Of a stretch of DNA of 64,000 nucleotides, positions 20,956-34,383 are shown in pieces. This DNA is from Botryotinia globosa. Taxonomy: Eukaryota > Ascomycota > Leotiomycetes > Helotiales > Sclerotiniaceae. The stretch covers positions 1,576,501-1,640,500 of the forward strand of contig RCSZ01000005.1 of assembly GCA_014898425.1 (NCBI GenBank). Reading direction: 5' to 3'. The notes beneath the pieces were generated by a model. The model was not told the origin of the DNA. It saw nothing but the letters and a program-made list of their open reading frames with translations, and did not search any database. Every line of letters starts with the position of its first letter. Position 1 is the first letter of the stretch. Both the position numbers and the translations under genes were made by a program.

Positions 20956-23900
20956 GTAGTAGTAGTAGTAGTAATAATATTTATTAACATCCATTGAGCC
21001 GGCTTAAGGCCAACCCTGGGAACCTTCTGAGGGATATAGGGATATATTAAATTATAAACTTATTTAATACCTTAGAAAACAATTTATATATATAAAAATC
21101 AGAATTTATTTGAATAATTTCTTTTCTATTAGTTGAAATAAAATCAATAATATTTTTAGGATTTTAAAAAGTTAGATGTAATTCTTTAGGAATAGATAAA
21201 TGTAGATTATAAAAGTATATATTTATAAGATATATAGATATTGAATAATACTTTTGCTATATCTTTTAATTATTATTTAAATTAAATAAAGGAAAAGTAG
21301 AATCCAACTAAAAAGAAAGAAAGAGAGAAAGAGAAAAAGGGAGAGAAATGATTGAATGCTTTTAACAAAAACAAATGTTAATATAAAACTAAGTAATTTC
21401 AAAGAATTTGGTTAATATTAATAATTGTAATATTAGAAATGAAAAATAATTAAAGCCTTCTATTATTGATAAGAATGGAAATAAAAATAATTATTTAGGC
21501 TATTTCCCGAAATAAATTAGCGATTTATAGTATAATATTAAATACTCAAAAGTCTTTTAATAATTGTAGAAATATTTCAAATTAGTATTTTGATATTAAA
21601 ACTTTTTATAATATTATACAAAATCTTTATATTTTGTGTGTATAATTAGAATACAATATAATATTTTTCTTAATAGATTTAATTCTAAAAAAAGTTTAAT
21701 TATATAAATAAGATTTTATTTATTATAAATATTTAAAAGAATAGATTATCATTTCTTCTATTAGAATTGTTTTATTTGATTATAAAGCTTTTTAATAATA
21801 GTTTTTATCTTACTAATAATAAATATTAAAATAGATTCTAAATTCCAAATAGATTTATAAACCTCAAGATTGATGAGTTTATCAATAGTTTTATTTCCTT
21901 TAATATTTATATATCCAGAGGATTAACAAACTCTAATATCAAAGATCTATATAATATTTTGATAAGTATAAAAGATTTATTAGGAAAAATCAAATGTATT
22001 ACTATATAAATACTAGATTATTGAAATATTATTAATATAAAATTATAAATATTATTTATTAAATAAAAGGATTTTTAAAATATATTTGAAATCTATATAA
22101 ATCCTAATTGTTTTTGAATCAAAGATATATAAAGTATTATTAATTGAATTCGAGTTAATAATAATTTACTCTTTATTTTAATATATTATATATTTATATT
22201 CAACAAACTTTTTTTTATTAATAATTTATTTAAAATTATTTGAAAAGATTGAAATTTTATTAAAAGAAAGATAAGATTATTATTCTTTAAAATTAATAAC
22301 TACTGTTTTCTTGTTAATATTTTCTATTAGATTTATTTGATATTTTAAAAAGAAATATAGAAATTGTAATATAAAATATACAATACTAAAAAGAATTATT
22401 TCTAAATATTAAATTTTGATTTTAGATTTCTATTATTAATTAATATCTCTACCTCTAATAATAAATAGAGATATAATCTAATAGATTATAAAATAAAAAA
22501 TATTTATTAATTAAATATATATAATAAAATAAAACTTAATTTCATTTAGTATTATATCAATAAATAGAATATTTATATCTCTAAAAAGAATAATTATCGA
22601 AATAATCTTTCAAATCGAAAATATATCTTTAAATATTAGAATAAATATTTATTTCAATAGATTGATATATTAATCTATTTAGAAGGAAATAATAAGATTA
22701 TAAATAATATATTAAATACAAAATAATTTTGTTTTATTATTAAATTATATTTCAATTCTATATATAAAAAAAAGAATAATACAAATAATAACAGTTTTAT
22801 ATAAAGCTAAAATTGAAGAGTTATTGATTATTTTTATGAAATTGTAAATATAATATATTATTATTTAAGCTTTAATAGTTTTTATAGCTATATATTTTTT
22901 AAAAGAAAGTTTTTTATCAAATTAAATTCTAAATTATTTTAAAACAAATTATACTTTATTTTTGATTATAATAATTAATATAATAATAAATTCTTTATTA
23001 ATGATATAGGGGGGAGTATAATCCCTTTTTTTTTTAATAAAATAAATTATTTCAAGTTTTTTGGGGGTAAAGGTAATCTTATTATTATTATTCTATTTGA
23101 AAATCTTTTTTATATTGTTTATTAGAATAAAGATATTAGTATTTAGAGATTGGGAAATCTGATATAAATAAAAATTATTTATATATTTAAAATGTAGTTT
23201 TGTATTTTGTAATATAAGTTTAATTAAATATAGTATATATAAAATTAAGGAAAAAGAGAAGTTTTGTAATATTCTGTATACAACCTTATAATTAAATATA
23301 ATTGAGTTTTTTAGATAGATTTGAATATATCAATTAATAAAAAAGAAATCAATTAATTTTAGGAAGATTAGAGGTTAGTTTTGTTTGATTATTTTTTTTA
23401 ATAATTTTTGTTTTAGAAGTGTATCAAAGATATCTTAAATATTTATAATAATTATAATAATTTCTAATCCTTAGAAAAAGATAGTTTTTATATTATATAT
23501 AAAGTAGATAATCAAATCCATAATAACTCTTTTAGAAAAGGCTTTTTTATATTATAAATTAAGAATACTATTAATTAATATAATTCATATCAAACAATAG
23601 GCTACAATTCTCTTCAAATCTTTAAAAATACAAAAAATAAATATAATTGATTATCAAAAATAAATAAAGGATCTATCCTTTTTATTAATCTTAAATAATA
23701 TAATTATTTTAATAAATTTTTAAATTTATAAAATAAAACTAAATATTAAATATTAATTGTAAAGCCTATATAAAATATTATCAATTATTAATTAATAAAC
23801 TTTGAGTATTTATATTATAATATAATCAATATTTAATGAAATATTGGAGATTTTAATAATATTGTATTCGATTTTTTTTATTGAAATAAATTAGAATTAT

Positions 23901-26900
23901 TTTAAAGTATTTAATCTATTCCAATTTTCAAAAAAATTATATTCGAAATTATCAAAGATATTAAAGTAATTGAAAATCTTTTTATATAAAGTTTTAATCT
24001 TTTTTATAATATCTTCAATAAAATTTCTATTAATAAATAATAAAAACAATTTTAAATTAAACTTTAATTTGTATCAATTGATAACCCTATAAAACTTTTT
24101 ATTGTTTTTGATTTTATTTATAATATTTTTTTAATAATTATATTTTGTTTATTGGATTATTTTATAAAAGATTCGAATTGTTTGAGAAATATTCTTATTT
24201 AAGGTATTATATTTGTAGAGATAATCCTGATATACTTTTTTATATTCAAAGATTTATTATAATATAGTTTTATTATTTTCTTTATCAAATTTACTAATTA
24301 TATAAATAGTAATATTTATTATTATTATAAAATCTATTATATATATTTTGATTATTATTTTGTTTACAAAGGAAAAAGGATTAGAAAAACAAATCATATC
24401 AATATATATTAAATCAAAGAGTTTTTCTAATTCTATCTCTAGAATCCTATAATAATATTACTTTAATAAAATTGTGCTTTATTCTAAAATAATAATAATT
24501 TGTATTTCGTAATTCGAATTACTATATATATCTTTCCTAATAATAATTCTAATAAAGAAAATATTTGAAAAAATGAGATTAATAATATAACCAGCCTTAT
24601 ATATAGACTCACCAAAAACACTAATAAAATCTATATTATTATTGCTAAATTAATATATTAAATCTAAACCCCTATATCTAAATTGTATTTTTAATTCAAA
24701 TATATAATATCAAATATTGAAATCATTCTTTATTAAATATTAAGATAATAGAATTAAATAAAATATATAATCAATTATTTCATTATTATCTAATTAATAA
24801 TACAAATTGAATATAGTATTCCCATTTATATTGATTTAAAAAAGATTTCTATTATATATAGAGTAATATTATTATATATATAAACCAATACCTTTATATA
24901 TATATATTATAATCTAAAAACAATTTAATTCTTTAAATTTTTCAAGATTCCAAAAATCCATTAAAATATGGTAATTATAATTCAAATAGTTTTAAATCTA
25001 TATATTAATAATTATCCAGGATTTCTAAATATATATAATATCGATTCACTAAATATCAAAAACTATAAAAATTATTATATATATAAAAATACTTCTATTA
25101 ATATTAGCCTAATAGATTTGAAGATTGTATTATTGAATCTATTGATTGCAAATTTCATTATAAAGCTCATTATATTATATTAATATTAATAAAATATTTT
25201 TTCTGAATTGAATATATTAAGCTTATCGAAGTTTTACATATAACAAAGAATATTCTTATCCTTTTCTTTATTTATTTTCAAATATAATTTAGAGATTTTT
25301 ATTCAAAAGAGAATAAATATTTAGATTACAATTGTAAGAATTTGTATTTAGATTATAATTATAAAAATTTATATCTAATTTCAAACTGAAATCTAATTAA
25401 TAATAAAGATAAATTCAATCTATTTATATTAAATAATAATAATATTATACTTATATTTATTAATAGGCTTTATAACTACAGCTATAAAAACATCAAATAT
25501 TTCTATTTTAAAAATTTCAACAAATATATTAATCATTTTATATTAAACCTTCCTCATTTTTTAAATAACTTTAAACTTATTCTTAATAGAAAATATTATA
25601 ACATTATTCTTATATTAAAAAACAACAAAATACTTATTATATTTAGCCTCAAATAAATCATAATAATTAATATATTTGAATAATATTATATAGTTAATAT
25701 CTACTAATTCCTTATATATATCTATTTAATGATTATAATAAATATAAAAAGGGAATCGATTGTATTTAAAAGAAAAGCAATATCCTTAACAATCTGAATT
25801 ATATCAAATTATAATATACTTTTTTTCAATTAATCTAAAAGAATTATTAATATTAAAAAAAATAAAAAAAAAATTATTTTAATAAATAAAATGATTCAAA
25901 TAATTTTATCAAAATATTTATTAATTTTATAATTAAAGGATTTGATAACGATTAAATACTTCTTTGTTTATACAAAAGCTTTATTAAAAATAAAAGCTTT
26001 GTTTATTACAATTACTTTATTATTCAAATTTATAAAGAAAATGAAAACTTTTATAATTATATAATTATATCAAATCTTTAAAATAATTAAAGATATAATA
26101 TTTAATATTTGTAATATCTTTTATTAATTATATTTATTATAAAACAAATTATAAATATTATTAATTATAAAAATAATAATTCAATTTATAATTATAAATA
26201 AAATTATTAAGATATCAATTAAAAAAAGGTTTTCAATAATTTCCACAAAATATTATCAAAAAACAAAAACAAAGAATTGATTGAATAAAACTAAAGACTT
26301 ATATTTAACAAACAATCTCTAATCCTAACATTAGATATAATTCAAAGTAAAACTTCTTCCTAATATAAAGCTATAAAAGGTTTTCTCAGATTATATATTT
26401 CTAAATTTAGAAAGTATATTATTTCTAATATTATTTATATTACTAAATTTAGCCACCTTTATAAAAATCTTAAAATCAATAATAAATATAATATAAATAG
26501 AAAATTAAATACAAATATTAAAAAATATAAATAAAATAATAATATTAATAAAAATAATAATAATTATAAAATTAATCACAAAATCAATAAATTCCTTTGC
26601 AAAAACTACACTAAATATATTTATATAAAATATTACAAAAATATCAAATAATATTATAAAACTTATAATAATTATATATTTGTTTTTTATATTACATTTA
26701 AAAATATTAAACTATTTTTTGATAATATTTAATACACTCAAAATAATATTTTGATTACAATAATCGATTTCGAAAAAAAAAAATATTTAAATATTCATTT
26801 TACTTCTTTTTCTTTTAATTATATAAAATTGATTAAAATTAAATAGAAATTATAGATTCAATAAATATATAAATCTAAAATTTAATAATTATAAAAAATA

Positions 26901-27052
26901 ATCCAATATTATAAATCTATTATTCAATAATATTATTATAAAAACAATTATCAAATTAAATAAAAAAATTTATAAAGAATATAAAAAATTAATTTTGTAT
27001 AATAAAATCGAAAATACAAAGATACTTTGATTTTGGAATGTTGTGTCGATCT
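20956..27052 (-). mobile_element. Full-length Tad-like LINE, minus strand, RIP-degraded
   Basis: The 3' tail is (TAG)n at 20,956 and the 5' end is GGAATGTTGTGTCGATCT at 27,035-27,052, the complement of the AGATCGACACAACATTCC start seen in other copies. The length, 6.1 kb, equals that of the split copy at 30.6-42.8 kb. The RT region is near 23.0-24.1 kb and matches the RT remnant at 52.84-53.02 kb. The ORF1 region is near 25.2-26.7 kb. Plus-strand frames inside (for example 24,968-25,183) are antisense shadows. The element lies against the 5' end of an older LINE on its left and an 18S rRNA fragment on its right. Confidence 0.82.
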
Positions 27053-27053
27053 G

Positions 27054-27104
27054 TGGTAACTTACTACATGGATAACCGTGGTAATTCTAGAGCTAATACA
27101 TGAG
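27054..27104 (+). pseudogene. Fragment of 18S (SSU) rRNA gene
   Basis: TTACTACATGGATAACCGTG followed by GTAATTCTAGAGCTAATACA is the universally conserved eukaryotic 18S segment about 130-180 nt from the 5' end. Similarity stops after AATACATG, and the sequence on the left is LINE. It is too short to function and is barely mutated. It is antisense to the LINE beside it. Confidence 0.85.
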
Positions 27105-28251
27105 AAAATGCTTAACAGTACTACTAGTAAACTTTAGATATAAGTAATTTCATCTCGATTTTCACGATGACGCAACTGAGAGTAATTAAAGCTTCTAATT
27201 CGACATCGTTTAGAGTAATTGTTATAAATGAGATATGATACATATTCCATTAGAAGAATCTATTAAATAGAAAAATATTATAATTAATCAATTAAAAAAC
27301 TGAACAAAATCTAAAAAATCTAAGAAATCTCAGAGAGGTAAAAAATCTAATGAGCCATCTAATTGATAAAAGTAAATCAAATAAACATATATTTCATGCA
27401 TTGCATAATCATAGATATGAAGATTTTTCTGAACATGTGTTACGGGCATTCGTCCATTCGGCATCTGAATAATTCCCATGCATCTGAATAATTCTCATAC
27501 ATTTGTAGTTCAGAGAGAGGTTTTGAACGGATTGATGAGAAGTCTTACAATTCATTTACACCTATATTTTATACTAGTCATCAACTTGCTTCAACTCTAA
27601 CAATTAGTTATAAGAATTTTCATTAATTCCTTAAACCCTCTTTCTAAAATTATAATTATACCTATACATGAAAATTCTTTGATATTGAAATAATGATTGA
27701 ATAGATGTCAACCTTACATCAATACTCATAACACAGTTCTCTTTTCCGACTTTTGTTTTTGAAAGCTATTCAATAAGCAATTATTATCATGTGAATATAT
27801 TCTCAAAGCTTGATTAAATTTTATAGTAAGCTGGTGAAAGTAGTATTGATTTTCACTTAGCGGATACTCGAAAACTGTACTTCATCATCTCTTAAAGGAT
27901 ATAGAAATCTATTAAACCAAGAGTTATAAAATTAAGGTAATTATAAAATTATAACATAATACGTTTTATAAATCTATTTAAATATAACTCTCTTACTTTT
28001 TTTAAAGTGAATAGTTTTTTTTCGTAACAATATTTGTACTTATTATATATGAGAAATCGAAAAAACTATTCTCCTATTATTAAAAAACTCAAAATGAGAA
28101 AACAATTATTCTCAATTAGAAATATAAATATCATAAAAAATAAACTGAAATTTAAAATGAAAATTATTGAATATATTAAGCTTATTGTTAGAGTTAATAT
28201 AAGGTAACGACAAGTATATAAAATATAGGTGTAAATATATAATAAAACCTT
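27105..28251. other. Moderately AT-rich unique-looking DNA
   Basis: Less extreme composition than the LINE copies, and no RIP-like monotony. It contains a 19 bp tandem pair CATCTGAATAATTCYCATR (about 27,463-27,500). There is no ORF of note and no further 18S similarity. It could be a remnant of the original host DNA. Confidence 0.45.
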
Positions 28252-28703
28252 CGGTGAGTTACTTTCACATCACTAAAAGTCCAATAAATTACTCTTATAT
28301 CATTAAAATTAATATCTTTTTACTTTCATACCACTTAGATTCTAATCAAAAAAAGCTGGATTTTATAATAGATTCTAAATATTCTATTCTTCACTTTTAA
28401 ATTCTAATATATGTTTCATTCTTTTTGAAAAAAAGAAAGAAAAAAAGAAACAAAGGATAATAGGGAATATATAATTTATAATAGAAATATAGAATTTATA
28501 ATAATATAATAGAATCTATAATTATATTTGTTTATTAAATATTATATTGAAAATCCTAGAATCTGTATATCTATGAATAGAATTTATTATAGAATCTAGC
28601 TTTTTTTAATTAGAATCTAAATAGTATGAAAATAAAAAGATATCAATTTTAGTAGTATGAAAGTAATTTATTAGACTTTTAGTGGTATTAGAGTAATTTA
28701 CCA
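28252..28703. mobile_element. MITE-like element with long inverted repeats, copy 1
   Basis: The arms of about 130 bp (28,252-28,385 and 28,570-28,703) are inverted copies, starting CGGTGAGTTAC and ending GTAATTTACCA. Inside each arm are ACTTTCAT(A/C)CCACT, ATATCTTTTTA and AGATTCTAAT motifs. Flanks TAAAACCTT and TAAAAAATT agree at 7 of 9 positions, suggesting a 9 bp duplication, as does the perfect pair of copy 2. Long TIRs plus 9 bp duplications point to Mutator-like (MULE) mobilisation. There is no ORF. Confidence 0.7.
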
Positions 28704-30344
28704 TAAAAAATTTCATTAATACATTCCAACCCTTTTTTTCTCGAAATTATATATACACGAAAACCTTTCATTTCAAACCAATAATTGATTTAAGATCAAT
28801 TCCATATTGATATCTATCATAAAATCCTTCTCCTTAAACTTTGAATTTTCAAAGTTTTAGAATTATTAAATAATGAATTCTTAATACATCATTATATTTT
28901 CGAAATCTCATGAAGTCTTATATGATAACAAGAGTTAATTAGATATATAGTATTTATATCCTTGTTTTAGAAAATTCAGTTTTTGAAAAAAAAAAATCGA
29001 AAAAAGTCATGCTGTAACATAAGAATATTACAATTTAATTTAATTTATAATTCGAAACTTAAAACTCTGAAAATTTAAAAAAATTCGAAAAATGCTTATT
29101 TTCCTTTTTTTATTCTATCAATACCGATTTGGTTTCAATGAGATGGTAATCTGTATTTGATAAGATTACCTTTTCCTTTTCAGCTCTCGATTTTAAAAAT
29201 ACATAAAATCTATAAGTTAGAATTCAATAGTGTTGTGTTGATATATAACATTCGAAATTCTAAAAATCTAGAAAACCAAGAGATTCGTATAATGCTTGAA
29301 ACGGCCTGAAAATCCCAGAATCTGGAGATCCAGAAAATCCAGAAAATAGTTTGAGAATGGTTTTGAATCCTAGGAAATGATTGAAAATATAAAGCTTTAT
29401 TGACTCCTTACTGAATCTTTGAAATCTAAAAGGGATTTTAGAAATTTTAGAAGCTGAAAGATAGAGAGAAAGTCTGGAAATTCCAGAATTTCAAAAATCC
29501 CAGAAATCCCAAAAATCCAGAACTTCCAGAACTTCCAGAACATCCAGAACATCCAGAAAATAATCTAAGAATGACTTGAAATCTTAGAAAATGATTGAAA
29601 ATACAAGGCTCCATTAACTTTCCACAAAATCCTTGAAATCTAAAGGAAATCCTAAAAATATAAAGAATTATAAGACATCAAAACCCTGAGAATCTCCAAA
29701 TTTTGAACTATACCCTATTTATATTCATCTACTAAAAGAAATAACTAACAAAATGTTTTTTGGATTTTAATTAAACACAAATTATTCAATATAATAACGA
29801 TTATTTATAATAAGTTTTAATCAATGAATGTAAATTAATTATAGAATGATAAATGAGATTTTTCTTTATATAAAAAACCTTCAAGTTATTATACGAGAAT
29901 CTTATCTTCTTAATTAGACTTAGAAAATAAAAGTATTGTCAATATTTTGTAAACACCGTTTCAAGTCAAAAAAAGTCAATATTCTTTCAATCCTCTTTTA
30001 ATTTTTATTTGATTGTTCTATTTCATTTTGAAAGAATATCAAAAATATATGGCGAGAATACTGTGAAGGTGTTTCAAAGAATTTGTATTAAAATTTTTTT
30101 TTTTAGCTTTCGATTCAATCTTATAAAGAAAATAGGGGGTATTTTGATTTAAATAATATCGGTTGTATAGTGATGATATATTATAAATATATCGCAGTCT
30201 AATCGAAGATGAAATCTTTTGAATTATTATTTTCGAAGTTTTTGAAGCTATTTCTGAAAACTAGTTAATAGCTTACTCTAAGAGATTAAATGAAAAGAAT
30301 TACTTGAATTGATAAAAGAAAATAGTTGATATATAAAATATAAA
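28704..30344. other. AT-rich non-coding region with local repeats
   Basis: It includes one copy of the satellite-like core (about 29,085-29,200). A direct repeat of about 110 bp lies at 29,339-29,450 and 29,551-29,660 (both starting CCAGAAAATA and containing AAATGATTGAAAATA). Between these is a 9 bp tandem run (AACTTCCAG/AACATCCAG, about 29,519-29,560). No gene is seen. Confidence 0.55.
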
Positions 30345-30531
30345 TACCTTAACGACATAAGCAGGGATATAAAATGATGGAAGTATAGTGCTAATATTGA
30401 TAGAGTAGTATTTCTATGGTTTCTGAATCTTTAAACGATACTCGAACCTTTGAATAGTATTAATACTAATAGAATAGTATTTCTATAGTTTCTGAACCTC
30501 TAAATAGTACTCGAATTGTTGAATAATATTT
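30345..30531. repeat. AATAGTATTT palindromic repeat family, copy 1
   Basis: Starts ACCTTAACGACATAAGCAGG and carries two internal direct copies of TAATAGAATAGTATTTCTAT followed by TTCTGAACC. Related sequence occurs at 50.6-50.7 plus 53.02-53.14, 56.21-56.43 and 63.5-63.7 kb. It is repeatedly the flank of LINE insertions. Confidence 0.65.
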
Positions 30532-33500
30532 ACTAGTAGTAATAATAATATTTATTAATATCCAATGAGCTGGTATAAAGCTGACTCAGATCGACACAAC
30601 ATTCCAAAATCGAGATATCTTTGTATTTCCGACTTTATTATATAGGATTAATTCTCTATATTTTTTATAAATCTTTTTATTTAATCTAATAATTATTTTT
30701 ATAGTAATATTATTAGGTAATGGATTTATAATATCAAATCGCTTTTTATAATTATTAAATTTTAGGTTTATATATTTATTGAATTTATAATTTTATTTAA
30801 TTTTGATTAATTTATATAATTAAAAGAAAAAGAAATAGAATGAATATTCAAATACTTTCTTTTTTCAAAATCGATTGTTATAATCAAAATATTATTTTGA
30901 ATATATTAAATACTATTAAAAAACAATTTAATATTTTTGAATGTGATATAAAAAGCAAATATATAGTTATTATAAATCTTATAATATTATTTAATATTCT
31001 TATAATATTTTATATAAATATATTTAATATAATATTTATAAAGGAATTTATTGGTTTTATAATTAATTTTGTAATTATTATTATTTTTATTAATATTACT
31101 GTTTTTTTTATATTTCTTAATATTTATATTTAATCTTTTATTTATATTGTATTTACTATTAGCTTTAAAATCTTTATAAAAATAATCAAATTTAATAATA
31201 TAAATAGTATTAAAAATAATATATTTTTTAAATTTAGAAATATATAATCCAAGAAAACCTTTTATAATTTTATATTAAAAAAAAGTTCTATTTTGAATTA
31301 TATTTAATATTAGAATTGGAGATTGCTTGTTAAATATAAATTTTTGGTTTTATTCAATCGATCTTTTGTTTTTGCTTTTTGATAATATTTTGTGAAAATT
31401 ATTAAAAACCTTTTTTTAATTAATATTCTAATAATTTTATTTATAGCTATAAATTGAATTATTATTTTTATAATTAATAATATTTATAATTTGTTTTATA
31501 ATAAATATAATTGATAAAAAGTATTATAAATATTAGATATTATATTTCTAATTATTTTAGAGATTTGATATAATTATATAATTATAGAAATTCCTATTTT
31601 TTTTATAAATTTAAATAATAAAGTAATTATAGTAGATAAAATTCTTATTTTTAATAAAGTTTTTATATAAACAAAAAAGTATTTAATTGTTATCAAATTC
31701 TTTAATTATAAAATTAGTGAATATTTCAATAAAATTATTTGAATCATTTTATTTATTGAGATAATTCATTCTTTTATTTTTTTCAATATTAATAATTTTT
31801 TTAGATTAATTGAAAAGAAATATATTATAATTCAATACAATTTAGGTTATTAAGAATATTACTTTCTTTTTAAATATAATCAATTTTCTTTTTATATTTA
31901 TTATAATTATTAAATATAAATATATAAGGGATTAATAGATATTAATTATATAATATTATTTAAGTATATTAATTATTATAATTTATTTAAGGTTAAATAT
32001 AACAAATACTCTATTGTTTTTTAATATAAGAATAATATTATAATATTCTTTATTAAGAATGAATTCAAGATTATTTAAAAGATAAGAAAGATTTAATATA
32101 AAGTAATTAATATATTTATTGAAATTTCTAAAACAAAGATACTTAATACTTTTATAATTATAATTATAAAATTTATTAATAAATACAAATATAATATTAT
32201 TATTATTTAATACAAATAAACTGAATCTATTTCTATTATTAACTAAATCCTAATCTAGAATTAGATATAAGTTTTTATAATTGTAATTTAAATATAAGCT
32301 TTTATAATTATAATTTAAATATCTATTTTTCTTTAAATAAAGATTTCTAAATTATATTCAAAAACAAATATAAAAAAAATAAGGATATCTTTTATTATAT
32401 ATAAAACTTTAATAAATTTAGTATATTTGATTTCGAAAAAATATTCTATTAATATTAATATAATATAATAGATTTTATAATAGAATTTATAATCAATAGA
32501 TTTAATAATATAATTTATAGATTTATTAAATTAATATTGATAGAAATATTTTTATATATATAATAATTCTTATAATTTTTGATATTCAATAAATCGATAT
32601 TATATATATTCAAAAACTTTAAATAATTATTAATATATAGATTCAAAATTATTTGAATTATAATTATTATATTCTAATAGACTTTTGGGATTTTGAGAAT
32701 CCTAAAGAATTAAATCACTTTTGGGTTATAATATATATATATATAAATATTAATTTATATATATAATAATATTATTTTATATATAATAGAAACTTTCTTT
32801 AAATTAATATAAATAGAAATATTATATTTAATTTATATTATTAATCAGGTAATAATAAAGCAATTAATTATATATTATATTTAGTTTTATTATCTTGATA
32901 TTTAATAAAAAGCGATTTCAATATTTAGTATTATATATTCGAATTAAGAGTGTAATTCAGATATAAAGATTTAGATTTAGTATATTAATCTAGTAATAAT
33001 AGTATAAACTTTATTAGTGTTTCTAGTAAATCTATATACAAAATTAGTTATATTATTAATCTTATTTTCTTAAATATTTTTTTTATTAAAATTATTATTA
33101 GGGAAAATATATATAATAATTTGAATTACGAGATACAAATTATTATTATTTTAGGATAAGGTATAATTTTATTGAAGTAATATTATTATAGAATTCTAAA
33201 AACAAAATTAGAAAAACTTTTTGATTTAATATATATTAATATAATCTATTTTTCTAATTCTTTCTTCTTTGTAAATGAAATTGTAATTGAGGTGTATATA
33301 ATAGATTTTATAATAATAATAAATATTACTATTTATATAATTAATAAGCTTAATAGAAAAAATAATAAAGTTATATTATATTAAATCCTCAAATATAAAG
33401 AAATATATCGAAATTATCTCTATAAATACAATATTTTAGGTAAGAATATCCTCCAAATAATTTAAATCTTTTATAAAATAATTCAATAAACAAAATATGA

Positions 33501-34383
33501 TTATTAAAAGAATATTAAAAATAAAATTAAAAATAATAAAAAGTTTTATAAAATTATTAATTAATATAAATTAAGATTTAATTTGAAATTGTTTTTATTA
33601 TTTATTTATAAAAATCTTATTAAAGATATTATAAAGAAAACTGAAATTCTATATAAAAAGATTTTCAATCATTTTAATACTTTCAATAATCTTAAATATA
33701 ATTCTTTTGAAAATTGAAATAAATCGAATATTCTAGAATAATCCCAATTTGTTTCAATAAAGAAGATTGAATATAATATTATTAGAATTTTTAATATCTT
33801 TTTAAATATCAATTATATTATAATACAAATATTCAAAATCTATTGGCTAATAATTAATAATATTTTATATAAACTTTATAATTAATATTTAATATTTAAT
33901 TTTATTTTATAAATCTAAAAGTTTATTGAGACAATTATATTATTTAAGATTAATAAAAAGAATAAATCCTTTATTTATTTTTAATAATCAATTGTATTCA
34001 TTTTTTATATTTTAAAAGGTTTGGAAAGGATTATAATTTATTATTTAATATAAATTGTATTAATTAATAATATTTTTAGTTTATAATATAAAGAAATTCT
34101 TTTTAAAAGAATTATTATAGATTTGATTATTTATTTTATATATAATATAAAGACTACTTTTTTCTAAAAATTAAAAGTTATTATAATTATTATAAATATT
34201 CAAAATACTTTTGATATATTTCTAAAGTAAAGATTATTGGAAAGAATGATTAGATAAGGCTAATCTTTAATCTTTTTAAAACTAATCGATTCTTTCCTTA
34301 TTAATTGATATATTCGAGTTTGTTTAGAGAATTCGATTATATTTAATTATAGGGTTGTATATGAGATGCTATAAGACTTCTTC

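Noticed and set aside
27054..28000. A longer rRNA gene or rDNA unit
   Set aside because: Only about 50 bp match 18S. The following 900 bp have no rRNA features.
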